Source: Moorella mulderi DSM 14980 (lineage in GTDB: Bacteria > Bacillota > DSM-521 > Neomoorellales > Neomoorellaceae). Taken from it: a stretch of 64,000 bases of DNA. Shown here piece after piece: positions 18,448 through 26,930 of the stretch. Positions within the stretch are counted from its first letter, which is position 1, and every line of letters starts with the position of its first letter. The position numbers were made by a program, and so were the translations under genes. The stretch is taken from the NCBI RefSeq assembly GCF_001594015.1, contig NZ_LTBC01000015.1, positions 1 through 64,000 of the forward strand, written 5' to 3'. The notes under the pieces are model-generated. The model ran no database searches. It had not been told where the DNA came from and saw only the letters and a program-made list of their open reading frames with translations.

Positions 18448-18598
18448 GGAACAGGTGCCTGAAAGGTTAAAAGGGAATCAGGTGTAAATCCTGAGCGGTC
18501 GCGCCACTGTAACCGGGGAGCCTGCTTCAAGGCCACTGGTATTCTACCGGGAAGGCGAAGCCAGGCAAGGAGCCGGAGCCAGGAAACCTGCCTGTTCA
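18448..18598 (+). promoter_or_regulatory. Cobalamin riboswitch
   Basis: The leader shows the known order of conserved elements: ACAGGTGCCTGAAAGGTTAA at the 5' side, GGGAATCAGGTG, the core GCGCCACTGT (18501-18510) and the B12 box GCCAGGAAACCTGCC (18578-18592). It lies between the operon promoter and a terminator hairpin, so adenosylcobalamin binding should reduce transcription into cobU and beyond. The boundaries are approximate. Confidence 0.93.
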
Positions 18599-18637
18599 TT
18601 TCACCCTCGCGTTAAGGGGCCGAAAGTTAGGTTATGT

Positions 18638-18674
18638 AACTCCAGCTACTTCGTGGGGGGCTGGAGTTTTTATT
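18638..18674 (+). terminator. Regulatory terminator of the cobalamin riboswitch
   Basis: AACTCCAG (18638-18645) pairs with CTGGAGTT (18661-18668), followed by a T-rich run to 18675. It lies 40 bp after the riboswitch and 15 bp before the SD of cobU, the usual place of the expression platform. Confidence 0.8.
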
Positions 18675-18689
18675 TTAGGAGGCCATACC

Positions 18690-19310
18690 TTGGGATACGG
18701 GTCGTTAATCATGGTAACCGGGGGTGCCAGGAGTGGCAAAAGCCGCCTGGCCGAAGAGCTGGCTGCTGCCGGGAGTGCAAAAGTAGTCTACCTGGCCACG
18801 GCTACCGTGGGCGATGCAGAAATGGCTGCCCGGGTGGACATGCACCGGCGCCGGCGGCCGGCTGACTGGCAAACTGTAGAAGCCCCCCTGGCCGTGACGG
18901 AAGCCGTAGCCCGGGAAGGCCAGCGTGGCGGCACCACCATCATCCTTGATAGTCTGGGCATGTGGATTAGCAACCTTTTGAGCCAGGAAACAACTGAAGC
19001 AGAAGATAGCTGGGAAAAAAACACGGCTGCTATAGAAGCCATCATGGTTAAAATCAGGGAACTGGCGGCCGTAGCCCGGCAGGTACCGGCGCGGGTAATT
19101 ATTGTTACTGAAGAAGTGGGAATGGGACTCATTCCTCCCTATCCCCTGGGCCGGGTTTTCCGGGACCTGCTGGGCCTGGCCAACCAGGAGATAGCCCGCC
19201 AGGCTGACCAAGTCTACCTGGTGGTAGCAGGCCTGCCTCTAGTTTTAAAGGATACTAAAGAGGACGCTACTTTCGGGGAGGAACTTCTCCGCAAATACAA
19301 AGGAAACTAA
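18690..19310 (+). CDS. cobU: Adenosylcobinamide kinase/adenosylcobinamide-phosphate guanylyltransferase CobU
   Basis: The 206-residue bifunctional enzyme phosphorylates adenosylcobinamide and then transfers GMP from GTP, preparing the nucleotide loop. It has the P-loop VTGGARSGKS near the N-terminus, ATVGDAEMAARVDMH(R)RRRP with the guanylylated His region, and VTEEVGMGLIPPYPLGR. The TTG at 18690 follows AGGAGG with good spacing. It is the first gene after the riboswitch. Confidence 0.93.
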   Translation: MGYGSLIMVTGGARSGKSRLAEELAAAGSAKVVYLATATVGDAEMAARVDMHRRRRPADWQTVEAPLAVTEAVAREGQRGGTTIILDSLGMWISNLLSQETTEAEDSWEKNTAAIEAIMVKIRELAAVARQVPARVIIVTEEVGMGLIPPYPLGRVFRDLLGLANQEIARQADQVYLVVAGLPLVLKDTKEDATFGEELLRKYKGN

Positions 19311-19320
19311 GATAAAATAA

Positions 19321-20439
19321 ATGCTACCTGGAGGAAAAACCTTGGGGAGAGAATTACGGCGGGGTTATACCACAGGTACCTGCGCGGCAGCAGCAGCCAG
19401 GGCGGCGGCCCTGGCTTTATGGCAGAAGCAGCTGGTGAGGGAGGTTACCCTTACCCTGCCCCGGGGGGAAAAGGTAACTCTACCGGTTACTGTCCATCAT
19501 GGTCCGGACTGGGCCGAAGCCGTGGTGTTTAAAGACGCCGGTGATGACCCTGACGTTACCCACGGGGCTGCCATCCATGTCCGCGCCCGGAAAACTGGCG
19601 GGGGATTGACTTTACGCGGCGGAGCTGGCGTCGGGACAGTAACCCGCCCCGGCCTGGCCATACCTCCAGGGGAACCAGCCATTAACCCTGTTCCCAGGCA
19701 AATGATTACCGCTGCAGTAGCCGATGTAACCCCGCCCGGCCAGGGCCTGGAACTGGAGATCAGTATCCCCGGTGGCGAAGAACTGGCCCGGCGGACCCTC
19801 AATCCCCGCCTGGGGATTGAGGGCGGCCTTTCTATCCTGGGCACTACCGGCATTGTCGAACCCATGTCCGAAGAGGCCTACCGTACCTCCCTGGTACCCC
19901 AGATTGATGTCGCCCTGGCTGCCGGCTGGGAAACCCTGATCTTGACACCCGGCCGCCTGGGGCAACGCCAGGCCGAGGAACGCTATCATCTACCGGCTAC
20001 GGCCATTGTTTTAACCAGCAACTTTATTGGCTACATGCTGGAGGCCTGCGCCGAGCGCGGGGTGAAGCAGGTGCTCCTGTGGGGGCATGGCGGCAAGCTC
20101 ATCAAGGTGGCAGGAGGTATCTTTTATACCCACAGTCGCCTGGCCGATGCCCGCCAGGAAATCCTGGCCGCCTGGGCCGCGGCGCGGGGGGCATCCCGGG
20201 AAGTAGTCCGGCAGCTTTTAGAGGTAACTACAGTTGAGGTCGCCCGGGAAATTATCGACAACCAGGGCCTGGGGAGGGAGTTCTGGGACTCCCTGGCGGC
20301 CCGGGCTAGCCAGCGGTCGGAGACCCTTGTCCGTGGAGAACTCACAGTGGGCACGGTCATGCTCAACCTGCAGGGAGAAATTATAGGCTGGGATGGGATG
20401 GCCCAGCAAATACTGGAGGCGTGGGGTCATGGGAGCTGA
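19321..20439 (+). CDS. cbiD: Cobalt-precorrin-5B C1-methyltransferase CbiD
   Basis: This 372-residue protein carries the N-terminal signature LRRGYTTGTCAAAAARAAAL and PGRLGQRQAE in the middle. It performs the SAM-dependent C1 methylation of the anaerobic corrin pathway. It is unrelated in fold to the other corrin methyltransferases. It starts 10 bp after cobU and overlaps cbiE, so translation is probably coupled. Confidence 0.93.
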   Translation: MLPGGKTLGRELRRGYTTGTCAAAAARAAALALWQKQLVREVTLTLPRGEKVTLPVTVHHGPDWAEAVVFKDAGDDPDVTHGAAIHVRARKTGGGLTLRGGAGVGTVTRPGLAIPPGEPAINPVPRQMITAAVADVTPPGQGLELEISIPGGEELARRTLNPRLGIEGGLSILGTTGIVEPMSEEAYRTSLVPQIDVALAAGWETLILTPGRLGQRQAEERYHLPATAIVLTSNFIGYMLEACAERGVKQVLLWGHGGKLIKVAGGIFYTHSRLADARQEILAAWAAARGASREVVRQLLEVTTVEVAREIIDNQGLGREFWDSLAARASQRSETLVRGELTVGTVMLNLQGEIIGWDGMAQQILEAWGHGS

Positions 20440-21079
20440 AGGCCGGTGGCTGACCGTCATCGGGGTTGGACCCGGCAACCAGGAATACCTGACGCCGGCG
20501 GCCCGCCGGGCTGCGGCGGCGGCCGAAGTCCTTATCGGCGGGCCCCGGGCTTTGAGCCTTTTTCAAGATTTAGAACGCGAGAAAAGGGTGATCACGGGCG
20601 ACCTGGAAGGGTTACGTTCCTTTCTGTTACAAATACGCGACCGCCCGGCGGCCATCCTGGTATCGGGGGATCCAGGCTTTTACAGCCTCCTCTCGTGGCT
20701 CAAGCGCCAGTTTCCCGGAGAAAAAATTAACGTTATCCCCGGCATCAGTTCCGTCCAGCTTGCCTTTGCCCGCTTGGAGCAAGGCTGGGAAGAAGCCACT
20801 TTCTTAAGCTTCCACGGGCGCTCCCTGGAGGACCTGGAACCCTACCTGCCCGATCTGGCAGCCGGGAAGGTGAAACTGGCCATGTTGACCGGCGGGGCCA
20901 ACACACCGGCAGCTATAGGTAAATACCTGTCCGACCACGGCCTGGCCGGTATAAAGTTGTGGGTGGGTACCGACCTGGGTAGCGACCAGGAGCAAACAAT
21001 TTGGCTGACGGCGGCCCAACTGGCCCGGCAGCCCTTAACCAGGCCGGGGGTGGTGATAGCCGGTTATGAACCGGATTAA
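20429..21079 (+). CDS. cbiE: Cobalt-precorrin-7 C5-methyltransferase CbiE
   Basis: The protein of about 216 residues is a corrin methyltransferase with the N-terminal SAM motif TVIGVGPGNQEYLTPAARRA, LVSGDPGFYSLLSWL and IPGISSVQLAF. CbiE and CbiT together methylate C5 and C15 and remove the C12 acetate carboxyl. In some organisms they are fused (CobL); here they are separate but overlap by 14 bp. The ATG at 20429 is chosen over an in-frame ATG at 20393 because it matches the family N-terminus. Confidence 0.9.
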   Translation: MGAEGRWLTVIGVGPGNQEYLTPAARRAAAAAEVLIGGPRALSLFQDLEREKRVITGDLEGLRSFLLQIRDRPAAILVSGDPGFYSLLSWLKRQFPGEKINVIPGISSVQLAFARLEQGWEEATFLSFHGRSLEDLEPYLPDLAAGKVKLAMLTGGANTPAAIGKYLSDHGLAGIKLWVGTDLGSDQEQTIWLTAAQLARQPLTRPGVVIAGYEPD

Positions 21080-21674
21080 CTGGCCCTACAGTACGCCGGG
21101 GATACCTGACCATTACTTTAGCCGCAGCCAGGTTCCACTGACGAAAGAGGAAGTCCGGATCCTTACCCTGGCCAAAGCCCGGTTGGGTCCGGGTATGAAC
21201 GTTTATGATGTTGGCTCTGGAACCGGGACCCTGGCCGTTGAAGCGGCCAGGCTGGTGGCTCCGGGACAGGTCCTGGCCGTGGAGGTAGACCCGGAGGCCT
21301 GTACCCTTATCAGGGAGAATGTAAAACGTTTTGGCCTGGATAATGTCCAGGTGGTGGCCGGCAGGGCCCCGGCAGCCCTGGAGGGGTTGCCGCCGCCGGA
21401 CCGGGTTTTCATCGGGGGCAGCGGTGGGCACTTAGAAGAGATTTTAAGGACCTGCCATGAAGCTTTGCGGCCGGGAGGCATTATCGTCCTCAATGCAGTA
21501 ACCGTCGAAACCTTGAGTACGGCCTTGGCTTTCGGCTATCACCAGGGTTACCAGGTAGAGGCCCTGGCAACTAACCTGGCCCGCCTGGAACCGGCCGGCC
21601 GTTACCACATCTGGCGCGCCCTGAATCCGGTATATATAGTGCAGCTGGTGAAAGATGGACATTATGGACAGTAG
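21066..21674 (+). CDS. cbiT: Cobalt-precorrin-6B C15-methyltransferase (decarboxylating) CbiT
   Basis: The 202-residue class I methyltransferase opens GIPDHYFSRSQVPLTKEEVR, has the SAM motif VYDVGSGTGTLAVEAARL and the acidic motif VLAVEVDPEA. It adds the C15 methyl group and decarboxylates the C12 side chain. It overlaps cbiE and stands 80 bp before the clear cbiL start. Confidence 0.92.
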   Translation: MNRINWPYSTPGIPDHYFSRSQVPLTKEEVRILTLAKARLGPGMNVYDVGSGTGTLAVEAARLVAPGQVLAVEVDPEACTLIRENVKRFGLDNVQVVAGRAPAALEGLPPPDRVFIGGSGGHLEEILRTCHEALRPGGIIVLNAVTVETLSTALAFGYHQGYQVEALATNLARLEPAGRYHIWRALNPVYIVQLVKDGHYGQ

Positions 21675-21753
21675 TATACCGGGTTAATAATTGCGGTTGA
21701 TTACTGAATACCATCAAATGGTGGCATGGTGGGATAAGGAGTGGAGGCTTTTG

Positions 21754-22476
21754 GTGAGTGGAACCCTCTATGGCCTCGGGGTTGGACCGGGAGACCCTGA
21801 CCTGTTAACCCTGAAGGCTAAAGCCATTTTAGAACAGGTACCGGTCCTGGCGGTACCGGTTTCCCAGCGGGGCGAGGAAAGCCTGGCCCTGCAGGTGGTC
21901 CGGCCCTTTCTCCGGCCTGAGCAGAAAATACTAAATCTTTTCATGCCTATGACCCATGACCGGGCTTACCTGGAACGTTCCTGGGATGCAGCAGCGGCAG
22001 AACTTTTGAAAAACCTTTCAGCAGGCCAGGATATCGCCTTCCTGACCCTGGGGGATGCTTCCCTTTACAGCACCTATAGTTACTTAATGCAACGCTTACA
22101 AAAACTCAACCCGGATTTAAAGATTGTTACCGTTCCCGGGATCACTTCCTTTGCTGCGGCTGCTGCCAGTTTGAATGTACCCCTGGCGGTAGGGGACGAA
22201 CCCCTGGCCATCATCCCGGCCCTCAAGGACCCGGCTAAATTAAAAGAATACCTCTCCCTTTTCCCCAATCTAGTCTTAATGAAAGTCGCCCGCCATTATG
22301 ACGCCATCGTTACAGTTCTGGAGGAGGCAGGCGTAGCCGGGCAATCGTTCCTGGCCAGCCGCTGCGGCCAGCCAGGGGAGAGCTTTAGCCAGGACCTTGT
22401 AGCCGAAAAGGGCAAGAAACAGGATTATTTGTCGTTAATTATAGTCAAAGGCACCACCAACAAGGGTGATTGTTAA
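21754..22476 (+). CDS. cbiL: Cobalt-precorrin-2 C20-methyltransferase CbiL
   Basis: The protein of about 240 residues has LYGLGVGPGDPDLLTLKA at its N-terminus, FLTLGDASLYSTYSYL and VPGITSFAAAAASLNVPLA, typical of the C20 methyltransferase family. I place the start at the GTG at 21754, six bases after GGAGG. A TTG three bases earlier is possible, and the frame is open back to 21691. It methylates cobalt-sirohydrochlorin, the first ring methylation after cobalt insertion. Confidence 0.92.
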   Translation: MSGTLYGLGVGPGDPDLLTLKAKAILEQVPVLAVPVSQRGEESLALQVVRPFLRPEQKILNLFMPMTHDRAYLERSWDAAAAELLKNLSAGQDIAFLTLGDASLYSTYSYLMQRLQKLNPDLKIVTVPGITSFAAAAASLNVPLAVGDEPLAIIPALKDPAKLKEYLSLFPNLVLMKVARHYDAIVTVLEEAGVAGQSFLASRCGQPGESFSQDLVAEKGKKQDYLSLIIVKGTTNKGDC

Positions 22477-22582
22477 CAGACAAGAGATAGAAAAGCTTCG
22501 GCGGCGATTATGGGTGGGGATATGTCCCCACCAGAAGGCACCATTTTTAGCAGAACGCTATTTTGGGAGGAGCGGGGCAGGC

Positions 22583-23347
22583 ATGAAGGTTTACTTTGTC
22601 GGGGCCGGACCGGGAGACCCGGAGTTAATTACCGTCAAGGGGCGCCGTCTTTTAGAAGAAGCAGGGGTCATTATCTATGCCGGCTCCCTGGTTAACCCGG
22701 AAATTTTAAAGTATGCGCCACCGGGAGCAAAGCTGTATAACAGCGCTTCCCTTACCCTGGAAGAGGTCCTGGCCATCATGCAGGAGGCTGTGGCCAGAGG
22801 CGAAAAGGTGGTCCGCCTCCATACGGGCGATCCTTCCCTGTACGGGGCTATCCAGGAGCAGATGGACGCCCTGGAGAGGCTGGGAATACCTTATGAGATA
22901 GTGCCCGGCGTCAGCTCCTTTGCGGCGGCAGCTGCCACCGTAAGGAGGGAATTTACCCTGCCGGGGATAAGCCAGACATTAATTCTCACCCGGCGGGCCG
23001 GCCGGACCCCGGTACCCGAAGGGGAAAGCCTGCCTGATTTGAGCCGCCACCGCGCCAGCCTGTGCCTTTTCCTTAGCAGCCAGGACCTGGCGGCGGCAAC
23101 CGCCGAGCTGGCCCGGGGGTATGGAGAAAATACGCCGGCAGCCATAGTCTATAAAGCCTCCTGGCCGGAAGAAAAGGTTATCCATGGTACGCTGGGGGAT
23201 ATTGCCGCTAGAAGCAGGGAGGCGGGCATTGACCGGACGGCCCTGCTCCTGGTTGGCGATTTCCTGGCCGGCAGCTACCAGCGCTCCTGCCTGTATGACC
23301 CGGCCTTTAGCCATGGCTACCGCGAGGCTAAGGCATCCCATGGCTAA
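22583..23347 (+). CDS. cbiF: Cobalt-precorrin-4 C11-methyltransferase CbiF
   Basis: The 254-residue protein begins MKVYFVGAGPGDPELITVKG, followed by AGVIIYAGSLVNPEIL and RLHTGDPSLYGAIQEQMD, the hallmark of the C11 methyltransferase. The ATG at 22583 is chosen by family N-terminus. An in-frame ATT-rich extension to 22466 overlaps cbiL and is probably not translated. It ends 8 bp into cbiG. Confidence 0.92.
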   Translation: MKVYFVGAGPGDPELITVKGRRLLEEAGVIIYAGSLVNPEILKYAPPGAKLYNSASLTLEEVLAIMQEAVARGEKVVRLHTGDPSLYGAIQEQMDALERLGIPYEIVPGVSSFAAAAATVRREFTLPGISQTLILTRRAGRTPVPEGESLPDLSRHRASLCLFLSSQDLAAATAELARGYGENTPAAIVYKASWPEEKVIHGTLGDIAARSREAGIDRTALLLVGDFLAGSYQRSCLYDPAFSHGYREAKASHG

Positions 23348-24431
23348 AGGACAGGGAATAGCCATTGTCACCCTGACCCGGCCGGGTTTACAGACGGCCC
23401 TGCAACTGGCCCACTCTTTATCAGAGGGGACTACTATCTTTATCCCGGCCGGCCTGGCTCCTTCGGTAAGGCCTGAGATATGGGACCAGCTCATAGTAGT
23501 GTCCTATTCAGGGCCGTTATCACCATTCCTAGGGCAGATTTTTCACCAGTACCGTGGGTTAATCCTGGTCATGGCCGCCGGTATTGCCGTGCGGGCTTTG
23601 AGCCCCCACCTTGTTTCCAAAAAAGCAGACCCGGCCGTGGTGGTGGTGGACGTGGGAGGTAAATACGCCATCAGCCTCCTCTCCGGCCACCTGGGCGGGG
23701 CCAATGAACTGGCCCGGAGAGTAGCTTCTCTGCTGGGTGGCCAGGCGGTTGTTACCACCGCCAGCGAAGTACAGGGGCTACCACCCCTGGACCTGGTGGC
23801 CCGGGAGTTAAATATGAGTGTCTGGCCGGCAGCTGGCTTTACCAAAGTGATGGCGGCCCTGGTCAATGGCGAGACAGTTGAGCTGCTGGTAGAAAAGCCT
23901 TTACTCAAGTTCCTGGAGGAGGCCCTGCCTTCCTTGCGACCCCGTCTCCTCACGGGCTGCCCCGCAGGAGGGGAAGGCAGGGCGGGGATCATGGTTACCT
24001 GGCGTCGCTTGCCCCTGCCTGGTCCCCGGTGGGTTTACTGGCGGCCCCGGGTGATCAGCGCCGGTATCGGCTGCCGCCGCGGCGTACCTGCCGGGACAAT
24101 CCTCTACGCCCTGGGCCTGGCCCTGCGGGAAGCGGGCCTCAGCCGCCGGAGCCTGGCAGCCCTGGCCAGCGTTGATTTTAAGGGAGAGGAACCGGGCCTG
24201 CAAAGGGCAGCCGGCCGCCTTGGTCTCCAGTTGCTTACCTTTACTCCCTGGCAGCTGGCGGCCTGTATGGAACGTAACCCCCATTTGCATCGTTCGGAAA
24301 GGGTTAACCGGTACATTGGCATCCCCGGCGTTTGTGAGCCGGCGGCAATTCTGGCTGCAGGAGAGGGGGAATTAATATGGCCCAAAATGAGTTACCGGGG
24401 GGTGACTGTAGCCCTGGCCCGGGCGAAATAA
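23340..24431 (+). CDS. cbiG: Cobalt-precorrin-5A hydrolase CbiG
   Basis: The protein of about 363 residues opens the delta-lactone ring and releases acetaldehyde during anaerobic ring contraction. It shows VMAAGIAVRALSPHLVSKK, DVGGKYAISLLSGHLGGAN and the C-terminal domain (ISAGIGCRRGVPAGTI, ASVDFKGEEPGL). The ATG at 23340 overlaps the end of cbiF. Its full three-domain length is present, with no fusion to cbiH. Confidence 0.92.
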   Translation: MAKGQGIAIVTLTRPGLQTALQLAHSLSEGTTIFIPAGLAPSVRPEIWDQLIVVSYSGPLSPFLGQIFHQYRGLILVMAAGIAVRALSPHLVSKKADPAVVVVDVGGKYAISLLSGHLGGANELARRVASLLGGQAVVTTASEVQGLPPLDLVARELNMSVWPAAGFTKVMAALVNGETVELLVEKPLLKFLEEALPSLRPRLLTGCPAGGEGRAGIMVTWRRLPLPGPRWVYWRPRVISAGIGCRRGVPAGTILYALGLALREAGLSRRSLAALASVDFKGEEPGLQRAAGRLGLQLLTFTPWQLAACMERNPHLHRSERVNRYIGIPGVCEPAAILAAGEGELIWPKMSYRGVTVALARAK

Positions 24432-25156
24432 TGGTCATTGGCCTGGGGCCGGGCCGGGAGGAAGAAATGACGCCCCGGGCCCGGCAGGCTCTGGCCCGGG
24501 CGGAAGTAATAGTCGGTTACCGCACTTATATTGATTTAATAGCTTCCCTGGTGGCCGGGCGGGAAGTAGTGGTTACCGGCATGACGGGGGAAGTAGCCCG
24601 GTGCCGGGAAGCCGTCGCCCGGGCGGCTGCCGGGGCCCGCGTGGCCGTTATTTCCAGCGGCGATCCCGGTGTCTACGGTATGGCCGGGTTGATCCTGGAA
24701 GTCCTGGCCGAACACCCCCGGGGGAAAGAAATAGCGGTAAGCATTATTCCCGGGGTGACGGCAGCCACTGCCGCGGCAGCTACCCTGGGAGCGCCCCTGA
24801 TGCATGACTTTGCCGTCATCAGCTTAAGTGACCGTTTGACCCCCTGGGAGGTTATAGCCAGACGCCTCGAGCTCGCAGCAGCGGCCGATTTCGTCCTGGT
24901 CCTGTACAATCCCCGCAGCCACGGTCGTCCCGATCACCTCCGCCGCGCCCGGGATATTGTTCTTCAGTACCGCCAGCCATCTACCCCGGTAGGGGTGGTA
25001 CGGAACGCCGGCCGGGAGGGAGAAGAAGCCTGGATCCGCGACCTGGCCACTTTCCTGGAACTACCGGTAGATATGGTCAGCACGGTCATCATTGGCAACA
25101 GCCAGACCAGGGTGCTGGATGGACGCCTGGTGACACCCCGGGGGTACCGGCTGTGA
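24377..25156 (+). CDS. cbiH: Cobalt-factor III/precorrin-3B C17-methyltransferase CbiH
   Basis: The 259-residue protein has MVIGLGPGREEEMTPRARQA, VIVGYRTYIDLI, ISSGDPGVYGMAGLI and VLYNPRSHGRPDHLRRA, diagnostic for the C17 methyltransferase that also contracts the ring. The ATG at 24377 has the strong SD GGAGAGGGGG and overlaps cbiG by 55 bp. An alternative ATG at 24431 overlaps the cbiG stop as TAATG and would remove 18 residues. Confidence 0.92.
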   Translation: MAQNELPGGDCSPGPGEIMVIGLGPGREEEMTPRARQALARAEVIVGYRTYIDLIASLVAGREVVVTGMTGEVARCREAVARAAAGARVAVISSGDPGVYGMAGLILEVLAEHPRGKEIAVSIIPGVTAATAAAATLGAPLMHDFAVISLSDRLTPWEVIARRLELAAAADFVLVLYNPRSHGRPDHLRRARDIVLQYRQPSTPVGVVRNAGREGEEAWIRDLATFLELPVDMVSTVIIGNSQTRVLDGRLVTPRGYRL

Positions 25157-25911
25157 TCCTGGTACTGGCCGGTACGGCTGACGCCAGGGAGGTTATCGGC
25201 ACTTTAAAGGCAGGAGGCTACCGGGTGGCAGCCAGCGCTGTTACGGCATACGGTGCCAGGCTGGCCAGGGAGGCCGGAGCCGATACGGTCCAGGAAGGGC
25301 CCCTGGGAGGAGAAGATTTGCTGGCCTTTTTAAAGGACCAGGGCATCAGGGCAGTTATTGATGCCACCCATCCCTTTGCCACCACTATTACCGGTGCAGC
25401 CCGGCAGGCCTGCCAGAACCTGGGGTTGCCCTATTTCCGTTACCGCCGGCCGGAAGTTAAATTGCCTTCCCACCCGAACCTGCTGCTGGCCGGTAGTTTA
25501 GAGGAAGCGGCGGAACTGGCTTCCCGGGGACAGGTAATATTTCTAACCACCGGCACCCGCCATCTGGAATACTTTACTACCGCGCCGGCCCTGGCCGGCA
25601 AGAGGCTCGTTGTCCGGGTACTGCCGGAGGAGGCTTCCCTGGCCAGGTGCCGCCAGCTGGGTATCTGGCCGGGGGATATTGTAGCCATCCAGGGCCCCTG
25701 CAGTTATGAGTTAAACCAGGCCCTTTACCGGCAGTTCAAGGCCGATGTAGTTGTAACCAAGGACAGCGGCACCACCGGTGGGGTGGTCGAGAAAATCCAG
25801 GCCGCCCTGGACCTGGGGCTAACGGTTGTCGTCCTCCGTCGCCCGCCGGAGCCTGACAGCTTGCCGCTGGAAGATATCATCCCTTTGCTGGGAGAAGCGC
25901 TGGGGAGATAA
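25153..25911 (+). CDS. cbiJ: Cobalt-precorrin-6A reductase CbiJ
   Basis: The 252-residue NAD(P)H-dependent reductase has ILVLAGTADAREVI at the N-terminus, VIDATHPFATTITGAA and TGTRHLEYFT, then VVTKDSGTTGGVVEKI near the C-terminus, all typical of the CbiJ/CobK family. The GTG at 25153 overlaps cbiH by ATGA-style coupling (GTGA). Confidence 0.93.
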   Translation: MILVLAGTADAREVIGTLKAGGYRVAASAVTAYGARLAREAGADTVQEGPLGGEDLLAFLKDQGIRAVIDATHPFATTITGAARQACQNLGLPYFRYRRPEVKLPSHPNLLLAGSLEEAAELASRGQVIFLTTGTRHLEYFTTAPALAGKRLVVRVLPEEASLARCRQLGIWPGDIVAIQGPCSYELNQALYRQFKADVVVTKDSGTTGGVVEKIQAALDLGLTVVVLRRPPEPDSLPLEDIIPLLGEALGR

Positions 25912-25924
25912 GGAGAGGGTAATA

Positions 25925-26308
25925 ATGGGCACAGGTATTATTTTACTGGGCCATGGCAGCCGCATACCGGAGGCCAATGAGCACCTGAAGCTCCTGGCGG
26001 CCCAGGTAAGGGAGTTGCTGGGGGGTATCCGGGTAGAACCCTGCTATATGATGCGTACCCACCCGGACCTCATGGAAGGGATAACCATGCTGGTCGAAGC
26101 AGGCCTGCAGAAAATTATTGTCGTACCAATGTTCTTCTGCAATGGCCTTCATGTCCAGCGGGATATTCCCGAGCAACTGGAGATAGCCAGGAAACGTTTT
26201 CCGGACATTGAATTGATCTATGGTACCAACCTCGGTGCCGACCGTAGAATCGCCGAGGTTATTGTAGAACGTATCCAGGAGGTGGCCCCCGGTGTCGTTT
26301 ATACATGA
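25925..26308 (+). CDS. cbiX: Sirohydrochlorin cobaltochelatase, short form CbiX
   Basis: The 127-residue single-domain chelatase begins MGTGIILLGHGSRIPEANEH with a catalytic His, and has MFFCNGLHVQRDIPEQL with the second metal-binding His. Its length matches the CbiX(S) form that acts as a homodimer. It lacks the His-rich tail of longer homologues. It inserts cobalt into sirohydrochlorin at the entry to the pathway. The ATG at 25925 follows AAGGAGAGGG. Confidence 0.9.
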   Translation: MGTGIILLGHGSRIPEANEHLKLLAAQVRELLGGIRVEPCYMMRTHPDLMEGITMLVEAGLQKIIVVPMFFCNGLHVQRDIPEQLEIARKRFPDIELIYGTNLGADRRIAEVIVERIQEVAPGVVYT

Positions 26309-26930
26309 TCCCCGGGCCATTGAGGCCCATAGCCGGGAGATAATAGCTGCCCGGGTGGGGGATTTGGGCCTGGGGCGCGGGGAAAGGGCCATTGTAACCA
26401 GGATCATCCATGCCACCGGGGACCTGGATTATGCCCGGCTGGTAGTCATTCACCCCCGGCTGGTCCAGGCAGCAACGACAGCCCTGCGCCAGGGGGCGGA
26501 TATTATCACCGATATAGAAATGGTACGCCAGGGGATCAGCAGCCAGATGCTTGCCCGGGGCGGCGGCCGGGTAATATGTGCCATCCGGGAAAAAGAGGTC
26601 ATCAACGCAGCTGCAGCCCGGGGGGTGACCAGGGCCATGGTGGCCATGGAATACCTGGCGCCCCGGATGGCGGGAGCCCTTGTGGCCATAGGCAATGCCC
26701 CCACGGCCCTTTTTCGCCTGCTGGAGTTAATGGCCGCCGGCCTGGCAGCGCCGGCAGCCATAATCGGCACTCCCGTGGGTTTTGTGGGAGCGGCGGAAGC
26801 CAAAGCAGCCCTGGAAACAGCCGGCATACCCTTTGTTACCGTCCGGGGAACCAGGGGTGGGAGCACAGTGGCGGTTGCTGCTGTCAATGCCCTGCTGCAC
26901 CTGGCCTGGGAGGGGGAAGGTGACAATTAA
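26292..26930 (+). CDS. cbiC: Cobalt-precorrin-8 methylmutase CbiC
   Basis: The 212-residue enzyme moves a methyl group from C11 to C12 to give cobyrinate. It shows FIHDPRAIEAHSREIIAARV with the catalytic His, IVTRIIHATGDLDYA and IGNAPTALFRLLELM. The GTG at 26292 lies inside the end of cbiX, and its stop overlaps the ATG of cbiP. Confidence 0.93.
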   Translation: MSFIHDPRAIEAHSREIIAARVGDLGLGRGERAIVTRIIHATGDLDYARLVVIHPRLVQAATTALRQGADIITDIEMVRQGISSQMLARGGGRVICAIREKEVINAAAARGVTRAMVAMEYLAPRMAGALVAIGNAPTALFRLLELMAAGLAAPAAIIGTPVGFVGAAEAKAALETAGIPFVTVRGTRGGSTVAVAAVNALLHLAWEGEGDN